From Lysinibacillus composti (GTDB taxonomy: Bacteria; Bacillota; Bacilli; Bacillales_A; Planococcaceae): a stretch of DNA of 64,000 nt. Made by a program: the position numbers and the translations under genes. The stretch covers positions 1 to 64,000 of the forward strand of contig NZ_JAFBDY010000019.1 of NCBI RefSeq assembly GCF_016908465.1. The letters run 5' to 3'. Shown here piece after piece: positions 1 through 8,741 of this stretch. The stretch's first letter is position 1; every line of letters begins with the position of its first letter. The notes below the pieces were generated by a model. That model worked only from the letters and a program-made list of their open reading frames with translations, was not told the DNA's origin and did not search any database.

Positions 1-131
1 TTACAAGAATACATTTACTATTATAATCACAAACGAATGAAGGCAAAATTAAAAGACCTAAGTCCAGTAGAATACCGAACTCAGGTCTTGGAAGCGCCTA
101 ACTTTATGTCTAACTTTTTTGGGTCAGATCA
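1..131 (+). mobile_element. Right end of an IS3-family insertion sequence
   Basis: The transposase C-terminus is followed at 107-131 by TCTAACTTTTTTGGGTCAGA, which resembles the complement of the TGACCCCAAAAAGTTAGA end typical of IS150-group elements. The left end is outside the window. The exact tip and target duplication cannot be fixed without it. Confidence 0.6.
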
Positions 132-270
132 CATTATACGGGAAGCTTTTTTTTCGGGACGGAGGGACAGGTTCCTCGTCCCATTTTTTTATAATCAGGG
201 AATGAACGACAAATCTAGAACGGAAACAAGAGGAAAAGTCGTTCATCGAGGGTATGAACGACAAAACTAG
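1..270 (+). CDS. IS3-family (IS150-like) transposase, C-terminal fragment
   Basis: The frame is open from base 1 and enters with the YYNHKR and LSPVEYRTQ signature that closes the integrase domain of IS3/IS150 OrfB transposases. Only about the last 30 residues belong to the family. The frame then reads through the element's terminal repeat (about 107-131) into flanking DNA and stops at 268-270, so the last 50 residues or so are probably not native. The catalytic DDE region lies outside the window, so I cannot tell whether the element is intact. Confidence 0.75.
   Translation, partial: LQEYIYYYNHKRMKAKLKDLSPVEYRTQVLEAPNFMSNFFGSDHIIREAFFSGRRDRFLVPFFYNQGMNDKSRTETRGKVVHRGYERQN
156..182. repeat. 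Short dispersed palindrome, copy 1 (GGGACAGGTTCCTCGTCCC type)
   Basis: GGGAC, then GGGACAGGTTCCTCGTCCC, forms an imperfect palindrome. Close relatives lie at 50937-50964, 52253-52273 and 59695-59722, each at the edge of a gene or repeat. Confidence 0.6.
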
Positions 271-275
271 AAAGG
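202..275. repeat. Palindromic GAACGAC/GTCGTTC repeat (solo copy of the 52-bp array type)
   Basis: GAACGAC at 204-210 pairs with GTCGTTC at 238-244, and another GAACGAC follows at 256-262. This is the reverse-orientation form of the array at 56104-56363. It lies just outside the IS end. Confidence 0.6.
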
Positions 276-389
276 AATCGATATCATGACGATGACTACT
301 AGCAAATCAAACTTCATCCGCATCGGCTATCACCAATAAACTATTTCTAAAGTTTTATAAATTTGACTCCAATAGAAGAACCCAAAACG

Positions 390-432
390 GGGTACTACCA
401 ACAAATATATAATGTTGGTGGTACCCTTTTTA
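390..432 (+). terminator. Rho-independent terminator-like hairpin
   Basis: A 14-bp stem (GGGTACTACCAACA at 390-403 with 413-426, one G-U pair) is followed by six T residues. No complete plus-strand gene lies just upstream, so it may close IS read-through or be a remnant. Confidence 0.7.
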
Positions 433-501
433 ACTTCTAAAACAGCCCACTGTAATATTAACATTAAATCAAACCACTTCTAAATATGTTAATGAAAGCA
501 G

Positions 502-1149
502 TTAAGAGGGAGAATGTACAACCTTGAAACTCGTCTCAATATGTTTATTCATAAGTGTTTCTGCTTTAATTGGATCTCGCTCTTTTAAGGCCTCTAAAAT
601 CTGTTCATGATCGTTAATTAAGACAGGGAAACTATACGTATGTCCTTTTAGGAGGCAATTCCGGATATAGAGCACTTTTGTACTGATTACTTCAAATAAT
701 TGAATAAGCTGTTTATTTTGTGAAGAAAGTGTAATGGTGTCATGGAATTGTTGATTTAAGCGTGTCAGTTTTTCCGTATTATTTTTTTCTAAGGCTTTTT
801 TAGTATCTTTTATAATTTGTTCGAGATCTTTTAATTGATCATCTGTAATTTTTTGTGCAGCTAGTCTAACCGATAGTAACTCTAAGCTTCTTCTGCATTC
901 ATAAATATCTATTATGTCATCTGGACTTGGGTTATAAACAAAGAGGTAACTATCTTTTTGTTCGATCAGCTCATCTTTCGTTAACATTCGAATAGCTTCT
1001 CTAACTGTCCCTCTGCTTACTCCTATTTGTTCTGCCAATTTAGATTCAACGAGACGCTCACTAGGTTGAAATTCTCCATTTAAAATTTTTTCTTTGACGA
1101 TTTGATATACCTGAATATGAAGCGCGTCTGTTTTTTTAATTTCCCTCAT
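502..1149 (-). CDS. GntR-family (FadR/FCD type) transcriptional regulator
   Basis: A 216-residue protein with an N-terminal winged helix (ESKLAEQIGVSRGTVREAIR) and an all-helical C-terminal FCD effector domain with the spaced histidines usual for that fold. I start at the ATG at 1147-1149, reading MREIKK, because GGGAGA sits at good distance upstream; a longer frame reaches 1212 without a better site. It is transcribed away from the maleate-type operon across about 430 bp. FCD regulators often repress divergent catabolic operons and release on binding an organic acid. That this one senses a cis-dicarboxylate is inference. Confidence 0.85.
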   Translation of the reverse strand: MREIKKTDALHIQVYQIVKEKILNGEFQPSERLVESKLAEQIGVSRGTVREAIRMLTKDELIEQKDSYLFVYNPSPDDIIDIYECRRSLELLSVRLAAQKITDDQLKDLEQIIKDTKKALEKNNTEKLTRLNQQFHDTITLSSQNKQLIQLFEVISTKVLYIRNCLLKGHTYSFPVLINDHEQILEALKERDPIKAETLMNKHIETSFKVVHSPS

Positions 1150-1377
1150 TTCATTTCTCCCTTCAATTGTCGTATGTTCCATAGTTGATTCATGATATAA
1201 GGTTGATTTCATAACTTTGAAGCATTAACTTGGACTTTGAGTGTCAAATCTCCATTTTAGGAGTCTCTTTATATTAGCGAAATGATAGAAGAATATAAGT
1301 TTACTGTTGGTAAATTAATATTAAACTAAATATCTATCAGAAAAAAGCAAAATTTCTAAATTTTTTATACTGTTAAC

Positions 1378-1392
1378 TGTTGACAGTCAACA
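1378..1392. promoter_or_regulatory. Candidate GntR operator palindrome
   Basis: TGTTGACAGTCAACA is a perfect 6-bp inverted repeat with a 3-base centre, between the divergent GntR gene and the hydratase gene. It overlaps ACTGTTAAC at 1369-1377, a 9-mer that recurs inside the palindrome at 4413-4424 before the transporter gene. Confidence 0.5.
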
Positions 1393-1450
1393 ATGGAGAA
1401 GTTAAGATAAAAAAACAGGTTTTCCATTTTCTGAAAATAGAAAACTTGTG

Positions 1451-1464
1451 AAAAAGCGCTTACA
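1451..1464. promoter_or_regulatory. Weak cre-like (CcpA) site
   Basis: AAAAAGCGCTTACA matches the catabolite-responsive element pattern TGAAARCGYTWWCA except in its first two bases. It sits upstream of a carbon-source operon, where CcpA control would be expected. This is a motif match by eye only. Confidence 0.25.
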
Positions 1465-1580
1465 TAATACGTTAAATGGAGAAAAATCGAGTGAAAATAT
1501 TTGAAGGTATTTTATAACTATCTTCCTAGAATATTGGGAACTTGGAGAAATGAAATCATTTAACAAGGGGGTGACCATTC

Positions 1581-2858
1581 ATGGGAATGACAATGTCAGA
1601 AAAGATTCTAGCTAAGGCTTCGGGGAAGTCTAGCGTAAAGGCTGGAGAGATCGTTTGGGTAAATGTAGATATTGCCTTAATGCATGATTTATTAGGTCCA
1701 TGGTTAGTTGACGGAGGTTTTCGTCGTCTAGGAGGAAAACTATTTGATAAGGATAAAGTGGTGGTAGTTTCCGATCACTGTACACCTCCAGCAACAGTTC
1801 AACAAGCGGATATTTTAAAATTCACAAGAGATTGGGCACGTAATCACGACCTTCCTTACTATTACGAATTTGAAGGACCTTGTCATCAGGTGATTGTAGA
1901 GCATGGTCATGTTCGTCCTGGACGCTTAATTCTAGGTACTGATTCACATACATGTATGGCAGGTGCACTTGGGGCGTTTGCAACTGGGATTGGTTCTACC
2001 GAAATGATTGGTGTTCTATTAACAGGTGAAACATGGTTGAAAGTTCCTGAAACAATCAAAGTTGTATGGGATGGAAAGTTAAAAGAAGGCGTATATGCAA
2101 AAGATATTGTGTTAAAAACAATTAAGGAACTTGGACATGCCGGCGCAACCTATCAAACAATTGAATTCTCTGGCAGTGCGATTAAAGAATTGTCAATGGA
2201 TGAAAGATTAGTATTATCGAACATGGCAGTCGAAGCGGGTGCGAAGACTGGTTTAATCGAACCGGATGAAACAGTGGTTGAATACTTACGCTCTAAAGGT
2301 GTACAAGATGAAATCGAATTGTTTGCAAGTGATGAAGATGCGGTTTATTCCCATGTGTTACATTTTGATGCTTCTGAATTAGAGCCTCAAGTTGCTTGCC
2401 CACACGAGGTAGATAATGTACATCCAGTTAGCGATGTAGAAGGAAAAGCGGTCGATCAAGTGTATTTAGGTTCATGTACAAATGGTCGAATTGGTGATTT
2501 GCGAATAGCCGCAGAAATATTAAAAGGAAGAAAAATCGCCAAACATGTCCGCTGTTTAGTTGTACCAGCCTCACAACATGTTTGGATGCAGGCCAATAAA
2601 GAAGGAATTTTAACCACGTTAACTGAGGCAGGCTGTATCGTTAATATGCCATCCTGTGGTGCATGTGGCGGGTTCACAAGTGGTGTTATAGGAGCAGGAG
2701 AAGTCGTCATGTCTTCATCCAATCGAAATTTTAGAGGACGAATGGGAAGTTCAGACGGTGAAGTGTATCTAGGGTCACCAGCAACTGTTGCAGCAACAGC
2801 GATCGAAGGAAAAATAGCGGACCCACGAAAGTATTTGTCGAAGGAGGTCATGCTTTAA
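1581..2858 (+). CDS. LeuC-family hydratase large subunit; probable maleate or alkyl-maleate hydratase
   Basis: A 425-residue aconitase-superfamily subunit. The 4Fe-4S ligands are visible: Cys299 in CTNGR, and Cys359 and Cys362 in PSCGACGG. GTDSHTC is near residue 115. It is shorter than the biosynthetic LeuC at 48903-50312 (469 aa) and nearer in size to homoaconitase and dimethylmaleate-hydratase type proteins. A complete leuABCD set exists elsewhere in the window, so leucine synthesis is not its likely job. AAGGGGGTGA precedes the ATG. The stop overlaps the next ATG (TAATG), which suggests coupled translation with the small subunit. Maleate to D-malate or citraconate to citramalate are inferred from neighbours; sequence alone cannot choose the substrate. 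Confidence 0.8.
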   Translation: MGMTMSEKILAKASGKSSVKAGEIVWVNVDIALMHDLLGPWLVDGGFRRLGGKLFDKDKVVVVSDHCTPPATVQQADILKFTRDWARNHDLPYYYEFEGPCHQVIVEHGHVRPGRLILGTDSHTCMAGALGAFATGIGSTEMIGVLLTGETWLKVPETIKVVWDGKLKEGVYAKDIVLKTIKELGHAGATYQTIEFSGSAIKELSMDERLVLSNMAVEAGAKTGLIEPDETVVEYLRSKGVQDEIELFASDEDAVYSHVLHFDASELEPQVACPHEVDNVHPVSDVEGKAVDQVYLGSCTNGRIGDLRIAAEILKGRKIAKHVRCLVVPASQHVWMQANKEGILTTLTEAGCIVNMPSCGACGGFTSGVIGAGEVVMSSSNRNFRGRMGSSDGEVYLGSPATVAATAIEGKIADPRKYLSKEVML

Positions 2859-3355
2859 TGTCATTCGTAATTAGAGGACGAGTATGGAAGTACGGAGATA
2901 ACATCAATACGGACATTATTTCTCCCGGACAATATATGAGCTATCCAGTTGAAAAGCAAGCTGAGCATGCAATGGAAGCAATTGATGCGGAATTTGCAAA
3001 AAAAGTTCAACCGGGTGATGTGATTGTTGCTGGAAATAACTTCGGTTCTGGCTCAAGTAGGGAAACAGCACAAATGGTATTAAAATACCACAAAATAGGG
3101 GCTATTGTTGCAAACTCCTTCGCGCGTATTTTTTATCGTAATTCGATTAATGTTGGTCTTCCAGTAGTCGAAATGATCGATACATCCGTCATTGAAGAGG
3201 GCGATGAAATCGAAATCAACCTATTGGAAGGAAAAATCATTAACCATACAAAGGGTGAAGAATACGAAGGAACAAAACTGCCTGAGCATTTAATCGAAAT
3301 GGTAAAAGTCGGTGGTTTGGAACCGTACCTAGCAAAGAAACTAGGAATATCTTAA
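2858..3355 (+). CDS. LeuD-family hydratase small subunit
   Basis: A 165-residue swivel-domain subunit with NTDIISPGQYM near the start and GSGSSRETA, the substrate-carboxylate-binding segment. It overlaps the large subunit by one base. Its length fits archaeal and DmdB-type small subunits rather than the roughly 200-residue LeuD at 50341-50931. It should form the active heterodimer with the upstream product in the cytoplasm. Substrate is uncertain, as for the large subunit. Confidence 0.8.
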   Translation: MSFVIRGRVWKYGDNINTDIISPGQYMSYPVEKQAEHAMEAIDAEFAKKVQPGDVIVAGNNFGSGSSRETAQMVLKYHKIGAIVANSFARIFYRNSINVGLPVVEMIDTSVIEEGDEIEINLLEGKIINHTKGEEYEGTKLPEHLIEMVKVGGLEPYLAKKLGIS

Positions 3356-3436
3356 ATTTTCAATAAGTTTAATGAAACTAGTAAAACCTATAACAAATAA
3401 GAAAAGCAATTCTTTCATAAACCAGGAGGGCTCGAA

Positions 3437-4192
3437 ATGAGTAAAAATTATCGTGTAGGTCTAATTGTTCCAAGTTCTAATACAACAATGGAAACAGAAA
3501 TCCCAGCAATGCTTAATAGAAGAATGCAAACAAAACCAGAAGAAACATTTACATTCCACTCTGCTCGTATGCGTATGATGCATGTGAATCCGGAAGAATT
3601 AAAGAAAATGGATGTGGATAGTGACCGTTGTGCAGTCGAATTGTCTGACGCTCGCTGTGACGTGTTGGCTTACGCTTGTCTTGTAGCGATTATGTGCCAG
3701 GGACCAGGGTATCATGAAATTTCTCAAGAACGTTTAGGTAAAGTGACGGAAGAAAACGGAGGGAAATCTCCAGTTGTAAGTAGTGCAGGTGCATTAATCG
3801 AAGGGTTAGAAGCAATCGGTGCCAAAAAAGTATCCATTATCACGCCTTATATGAAGCCGCTTACACAAACGGTGATCGAATATTTAAACGGGGCAGGAAT
3901 TGAAGTGATTGACTCTATTAGTTTAGAAGTAGCTGATAATCTAGAAGTTGGTCGTTTGGATCCTGAAAATTTAATTGGCATTGCAGATCGACTTAATATT
4001 CAAGGTGCAGATGCCGTTGTTTTATCCGCTTGTGTACAAATGCCATCACTGCCAGCTATTCAAAGGGTTCAAGACAGATTAGGGGTACCTGTTTTATCAG
4101 CTGGAGTCGCAACAGTTTATAAAATCTTAAAGGAACTAAACCTTTCAACTGAAGTTCCTGAAGCAGGTCATTTGTTATCAGGGAAATTTTAA
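3437..4192 (+). CDS. Maleate cis-trans isomerase-like protein (Asp/Glu racemase superfamily)
   Basis: A 251-residue protein. Cys81 (AYACLVA) and Cys199 (LSACVQMPS) are 118 residues apart, the spacing I recall for the catalytic pair in characterised maleate isomerases such as Nocardia Cys76/Cys194 and NicE Cys82/Cys200. The N-terminal VPSSNTTME loop is the usual carboxylate-binding segment. The family converts maleate to fumarate without a cofactor. CAGGAGGG precedes the ATG. The gene lies 80 bp after the hydratase small subunit and on the same strand. Arylmalonate decarboxylase is an alternative within the superfamily but fits the two-cysteine pattern less well. Confidence 0.8.
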   Translation: MSKNYRVGLIVPSSNTTMETEIPAMLNRRMQTKPEETFTFHSARMRMMHVNPEELKKMDVDSDRCAVELSDARCDVLAYACLVAIMCQGPGYHEISQERLGKVTEENGGKSPVVSSAGALIEGLEAIGAKKVSIITPYMKPLTQTVIEYLNGAGIEVIDSISLEVADNLEVGRLDPENLIGIADRLNIQGADAVVLSACVQMPSLPAIQRVQDRLGVPVLSAGVATVYKILKELNLSTEVPEAGHLLSGKF

Positions 4193-4213
4193 TCGAAACA
4201 ATTATAAAAAGGA

Positions 4214-4262
4214 GAGAGACTAATAGATTTAGGGATCTAGAGAAAGCTAGCACTAGTCTCTC
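4214..4262 (+). other. Hairpin after the isomerase gene
   Basis: GAGAGACTA at 4214-4222 pairs with TAGTCTCTC at 4254-4262. No clear T-run follows, so this may be an mRNA-stability or partial-attenuation structure within the operon rather than a full terminator. Confidence 0.4.
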
Positions 4263-4412
4263 GATGTTTCTTGCTCGAATTGTACCATGTTCGATTCTTT
4301 ATAAACTTTAGAGAATATCAGGTTTGTAAAAAGAGTTCCAATTTATGAGTACATAACAAGTAAGTTTAACGGTTTCTTTATCAATTGGTATATAGCTAGA
4401 TTGAGAGCTATT

Positions 4413-4424
4413 ACTGTTAACAGT
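4413..4424. promoter_or_regulatory. Candidate second GntR operator
   Basis: ACTGTTAACAGT is a perfect 12-bp palindrome within the 348-bp gap before the transporter gene. It shares ACTGTTAAC with the divergent GntR/hydratase region (1369-1377). The long gap and this motif suggest the transporter has its own promoter under the same regulator. Confidence 0.45.
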
Positions 4425-4540
4425 ACAAATAACAAATTTATAAAATGAAATGTCGGAATATTCATAATTGAGATTAAGCTTTCCATTTAGTTTCACGGAG
4501 AATCATTCACACAAACAGAATCAATAAGGAGGCGAAATAT

Positions 4541-5827
4541 ATGAGTTTAGAAATCATCACACTTATCGTGCTTTTAGCAATGTTTATAGTTGGGTCAGTT
4601 ATTTCAGTAAATATGGGCGTTTTAGGAATGGTAGCTGCCTTTATAGTAGGTACCTATGTTAGTGGATTAGAAGTGGCTGACGTGTTTGCAGCATTCCCAG
4701 TTCAAATGTTTATCTTGTTAGCGGGGGTTACCTATTTATTTGCCATTGCATTAAATAATGGAACACTTGATATGATTATATCTGCCGGTTTAAAGCTAGT
4801 GAAAGGAAATGTAGGGCTTCTTCCTTGGGTACTATTTTCATTAGCGGCTTTATTATCAGCTGTTGGAGCTTCAACGGTTGCCATTGCACCAATTTTATTC
4901 CCAATTGCGATGCGTTTGGCATTTAAACATAAAATTAACCCAATTTTGATGGGGACTTTGATTTCTACCGGAATGTATGCGGGTTCATTCTCACCACTTA
5001 ATATCTTTGGATTGGTTGTAAAGGGTGTTATGGACACACAAAACATATCCTATTCCCCAATCATGCTGTTAGTTTACTGTTTCATTTTTTACGTATTAAT
5101 CTCAGTAGTCGTCTTTATTGCATTCGGTGGAATTAAATTAATTAAACTTCATACTAAAGGTGTGATCGGTGGATTAGAAGCAGCTGCTACAGTTGAAAGC
5201 GGAGTTACAGGGGCTGCTAATAGTAAAGATGAAAATCCGACTTGGTATAAAATTGTTACACTTTTAGGTATTGGCCTTCTGATTACATTAGCTTTAGCAT
5301 ACGGAATGGATATGGGCTTCGGCGCTCTAATGATTGGACTAGCACTATCATTAATCCGTCCGAAAGATCAATCACAAGTCATTAAACAGATGCCTTGGGG
5401 TGTTATGTTAATGATCTGTGGGATTATGACGTATATTGGTGTGATGGACAAAGTAGGAACGATGGATTTCATGACAGATCAAATCGCAAGTGTTGGTAGT
5501 CCGACTTTCGCTACATTAATTGCTGCTTATGTGGGTGGAATTATCTCTGCCTTTGCTTCCACAACTGGTTTCTTAACAGCAGTTATTCCATTAGCTGCAC
5601 CAATTTTACAAGATCCAACGATGTCTTCACTTGGCGTACTTTCTACATTAGCCATTGCAGCAAGTGTGGTTGATATTAGTCCATTCTCTACAAACGGTGC
5701 GTTAATCATGGCAAACGTTCAAGGTGTGGAAGAGCGTTCATTCTTTAAAAAGCTATTATTAATCGCAGCATTATTCATCGCATTTGGACCAGGTCTTGCA
5801 TGGCTTATTTTCACAGTGATGCTGTAA
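4541..5827 (+). CDS. MatC-like / SLC13-type dicarboxylate permease
   Basis: A 428-residue polytopic membrane protein with about 11 to 12 hydrophobic segments and a polar loop near residues 215-235. The N-terminal half resembles the MatC dicarboxylate carrier family. The repeated small-residue turns (GASTVAIAPILFP; GMYAGSFSPLN; DISPFSTNGA) look like substrate and ion loops of the ion-transporter superfamily. AAGGAGG precedes the ATG. Given the genes around it, it probably imports a C4 or C5 dicarboxylate such as maleate or citraconate. Family call is firm; substrate is inferred. Confidence 0.75.
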   Translation: MSLEIITLIVLLAMFIVGSVISVNMGVLGMVAAFIVGTYVSGLEVADVFAAFPVQMFILLAGVTYLFAIALNNGTLDMIISAGLKLVKGNVGLLPWVLFSLAALLSAVGASTVAIAPILFPIAMRLAFKHKINPILMGTLISTGMYAGSFSPLNIFGLVVKGVMDTQNISYSPIMLLVYCFIFYVLISVVVFIAFGGIKLIKLHTKGVIGGLEAAATVESGVTGAANSKDENPTWYKIVTLLGIGLLITLALAYGMDMGFGALMIGLALSLIRPKDQSQVIKQMPWGVMLMICGIMTYIGVMDKVGTMDFMTDQIASVGSPTFATLIAAYVGGIISAFASTTGFLTAVIPLAAPILQDPTMSSLGVLSTLAIAASVVDISPFSTNGALIMANVQGVEERSFFKKLLLIAALFIAFGPGLAWLIFTVML

Positions 5828-5861
5828 CTATATTTAAAATTGAACTTGGGGGAATGTATAA

Positions 5862-6848
5862 ATGAAAGCGGTTGTAATTTCTGATTTTGGCGGTCCTGAA
5901 GTGTTAAAGTTAATTGAAATGGAACAACCATCAATTGGATCAAAACAAGTACTAATTAAAGTTGTCTCGACATCGGTCAATTTTGCTGATATCAAAGCAA
6001 GATTTGGCCAATATCATGGAACGGGTCAACCACCATTTATCCCTGGATTAGATGCAGCGGGAATTGTTGAAGCAGTTGGCTCGGAAGTTCAAAAAGTAAA
6101 AGTGGGGGACAGAGTAATTGCATTCCCTAAAAATGGCTCCTATGCCGAGTATGTTGTCGCAGAAGAAGAGTTAACTTTTGTCCTTCCTGATCAACTAGAT
6201 TTTGATATTGCAGCGGCTTGTCCGACTGTAGCTTTTACTTCCTATAAGCTTCTAGCAGATGTTGCAAGAGTTCAGGAGGGTGAAACCGTTCTAATTCATG
6301 CAGCAGCCGGTGGAATTGGTACTACCGCTATTCAGTTAGCAAAAATCTTAGGAGCAGGCCAAGTAATCGGAACAGTTGGGAATAAATCAAAAATTTCTGC
6401 TGCTGTCGATGCTGGTGCAGACCATGTGATTTGCTATGAAACTGAAGACTTTGCTGAAAAAGTTAATGAATTAACTGACGGAAACGGTGCGGATGTGATT
6501 TTGGATTCGATCTCCGGATGGGTGACTGAAAAAAGCTTAGATTGCTTAGCTTACTATGGTAGATTAGTAAATTTCGGAATAGCTAATGGTGATGTACCTG
6601 GCATTGTGAAAAGTACCGACTTGCATTCTAGCTGCCGTTCTATTTTAGGTTTTAGTTTAGGGACAACCCGTAATCGTCGTCCTCACCTATTACAAGACAC
6701 GGCCGATAAAGTACTTCCATATTTAGCAGATGGTCGTCTTCAAATGAAAATCGGTGCGCGGTATTCTTTGGAAGAAGCAGCTAAAGCACATGAACTCATT
6801 GAATCAAGACAAAGTACGGGTAAAGTGTTGCTAAATGTGAACCCATAA
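5862..6848 (+). CDS. Zinc-independent quinone oxidoreductase-like MDR protein
   Basis: A 328-residue medium-chain reductase with a GroES-like N-terminal half and a Rossmann half carrying HAAAGGIGTTAIQLAK. No structural or catalytic zinc ligands are visible, as in the QOR (crotonyl/quinone reductase) branch. It begins 34 bp after the permease gene with GGGGG upstream of the ATG, so it is likely the last gene of the operon and is followed by a terminator. Reduction of an unsaturated pathway intermediate is possible but not demonstrated. A second, frameshifted paralogue lies at 51174-52140. Confidence 0.8.
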   Translation: MKAVVISDFGGPEVLKLIEMEQPSIGSKQVLIKVVSTSVNFADIKARFGQYHGTGQPPFIPGLDAAGIVEAVGSEVQKVKVGDRVIAFPKNGSYAEYVVAEEELTFVLPDQLDFDIAAACPTVAFTSYKLLADVARVQEGETVLIHAAAGGIGTTAIQLAKILGAGQVIGTVGNKSKISAAVDAGADHVICYETEDFAEKVNELTDGNGADVILDSISGWVTEKSLDCLAYYGRLVNFGIANGDVPGIVKSTDLHSSCRSILGFSLGTTRNRRPHLLQDTADKVLPYLADGRLQMKIGARYSLEEAAKAHELIESRQSTGKVLLNVNP

Positions 6849-6919
6849 AATTTGTGTAAAAACCACTAGCACTGCGTGAATAGTTTAATACAAGAGCCGT
6901 AGATTTTAGTGGCAAGTAG

Positions 6920-6951
6920 ATGGCTTCGGTAATACACCGGAGTCATTTTTT
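6920..6951 (+). terminator. Terminator of the maleate-type operon
   Basis: An 11-bp stem with two G-U pairs (6920-6930 with 6936-6946) is followed directly by T6. Confidence 0.75.
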
Positions 6952-7112
6952 ATCGATTCAACTTTAAATCCTCTTAAAAAAGTATAATATTTAGGAAAAA
7001 TTTTTCGTATGACGTAATTTTATTATGTAAACTATAAATGGTAAAATTTGAGCATCGCAAGTTAATCTTTTATAATGGAGACGAACCAAATAAATGATAA
7101 TCGGAGGATTTT

Positions 7113-7484
7113 ATGAAACTAGGCGCATTCTCAGTTAGTTTAACGGTGAAAGACATTCATGCATCAAAAGCATTTTATGAAAAGCTTGGATTTACAGAAT
7201 TAGGTGGGAACATCGAGCAAAATTGGTTAATTTTAAAAAATGGCGATACAGTCATTGGGCTATTCCAAGGAATGTTTGAAAAAAACTTGCTAACATTTAA
7301 TCCAGGCTGGAATCAAAATGCCGAAAATCTTGACTCTTTCACCGACATACGTGACTTACAAAAACAACTAAAGGAAAATGGAATCAATTTTATTTCGGAA
7401 GTAGATGAAACGACAGAGGGACCTGCAAGCTTTATCATTAAAGATCCAGATGGCAACCCAATTTTATTCGATCAACATCGTTAA
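7113..7484 (+). CDS. VOC-superfamily (glyoxalase/bleomycin-resistance type) protein
   Basis: A 123-residue protein spanning one VOC unit pair. It has the N-terminal [20 protein letters not shown] signature and the C-terminal [13 protein letters not shown] with the usual terminal His/Gln metal-ligand region. CGGAGG precedes the ATG. Members range from glyoxalases to antibiotic-binding proteins, so function is open. It stands alone between two terminators. Confidence 0.8.
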   Translation: MKLGAFSVSLTVKDIHASKAFYEKLGFTELGGNIEQNWLILKNGDTVIGLFQGMFEKNLLTFNPGWNQNAENLDSFTDIRDLQKQLKENGINFISEVDETTEGPASFIIKDPDGNPILFDQHR

Positions 7485-7520
7485 CATAGGTGATAACTGA
7501 GGTAAAGAATAGTATTGTTG

Positions 7521-7553
7521 GAGGAAGGGGACTTTAGCTCTTCTTCTTTTTTT
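7521..7553 (+). terminator. Terminator after the VOC gene
   Basis: A short stem GAGGAAG/CTTCTTC (one G-U pair; 7521-7527 with 7540-7546) is followed by T7. Confidence 0.55.
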
Positions 7554-7663
7554 GTTGTTCGAGGTAAAGGGATTGGCTGATTTATTGGAGAAGGCTATTT
7601 GCTTAAGGAGATTTTTAGTGAGTTTATAATTATATTATGTAAACTATTATTTTAAAAGATATT

Positions 7664-8640
7664 GATGAGATAAAGAAAAAAGTTCCCGTTATTTTCTATA
7701 TAATATGGTTTTTTAAAAACATAAGGGAATTTTCTTCCGTTAATGGATAAAGTGAAGGCTTTAGAAGTTGAAATAAGAGAATAAAATTCCGTTAAGTGCT
7801 CTAATCCAGAGGGAGATTTGAAGATTTTGATGAGATAAGGGAAAAAGTTTCCGTTATTTTTCAAATAATATGGTTTTTTTGACAATTAAGGGAATTTTGT
7901 TCCGTTAATGATTAAGGTGGTGGCTTTTGAAACTGAAATAAGAGAATAAAATTCCGTTAAGTGCTCTAATCCAGAGGGAGATTTGAAGATTTTGATGAGA
8001 TAAGGGAAAAAGTTTCCGTTATTTTTCAAATAATATGGTTTTTTTGACAATTAAGGGAATTTTGTTCCGTTAATGATTAAGGTGGTGGCTTTTGAAACTG
8101 AAATAAGAGAATAAAATTCCGTTATATGCTCTAAATCAGGAAAAATTTGAACATTTTGATGAGATAAGGGAAAAAGTTTCTGTTAATTTTCATATAATAC
8201 AGTTTTTTAGAAACATAAGGGAATTTTGTTCCGTTATTGAATAAAGTGGTGGCTTTTGAAGCTGAAATAAGAGAATAAAATTCCTTTATATGCTCTAAAT
8301 CAGGAAAAATTTGAACATTTTGATGAGATAAGGAAAAAAGTTTCCGTTAATTTTCATATAATACAGTTTTTTAGAAACATAAGGGAATTTTGTTCCGTTA
8401 TTGAATAAAGTGGCGGCTTTTGAAGCTGAAATAAGAGAATAAAATTCCGTTAATTGCGCCAAATCAGGAAAAATTTGGACATTTTGATGAGATAAGGGAA
8501 AAAGTTTCCGTTATTTTTCAAATAATAAGGTTTTTTTGACAATTAAGGGAATTATCTTCCGTTATTGAATAAAGGGGAAGCCTTAGAACCTAAATAAGAG
8601 AAATAATTTCGGTTACTTCTTTAAATAAGGCAGATTCCGC
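7664..8640. repeat. Tandem array of six 164/165-bp units with internal three-fold structure
   Basis: Units begin with GATGAGATAA at 7664, 7829, 7994, 8158, 8322 and 8486, so the period is 165 then 164 bp. Units 2 and 3 are nearly identical and the outer ones diverge. Each unit holds three related blocks about 50-55 bp apart, of the form AAGRGAA-N4/5-TTCCGTTA, each with a GGAA/TTCC-type dyad. No convincing open frame runs through the array. Confidence 0.85.
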
Positions 8641-8741
8641 TATCTATTGCCGGCACTGCAGTGGCTATTCTTCCCAATAAAAATAACCCGATTGTTATCC
8701 CTTTTTTAGAAGGATCCTATTTGGAAAATTATGGACTTATA

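Noticed and set aside
2456-2851. 131-residue minus-strand frame.
   Set aside because: Antisense shadow of the hydratase large-subunit gene; no ribosome site.
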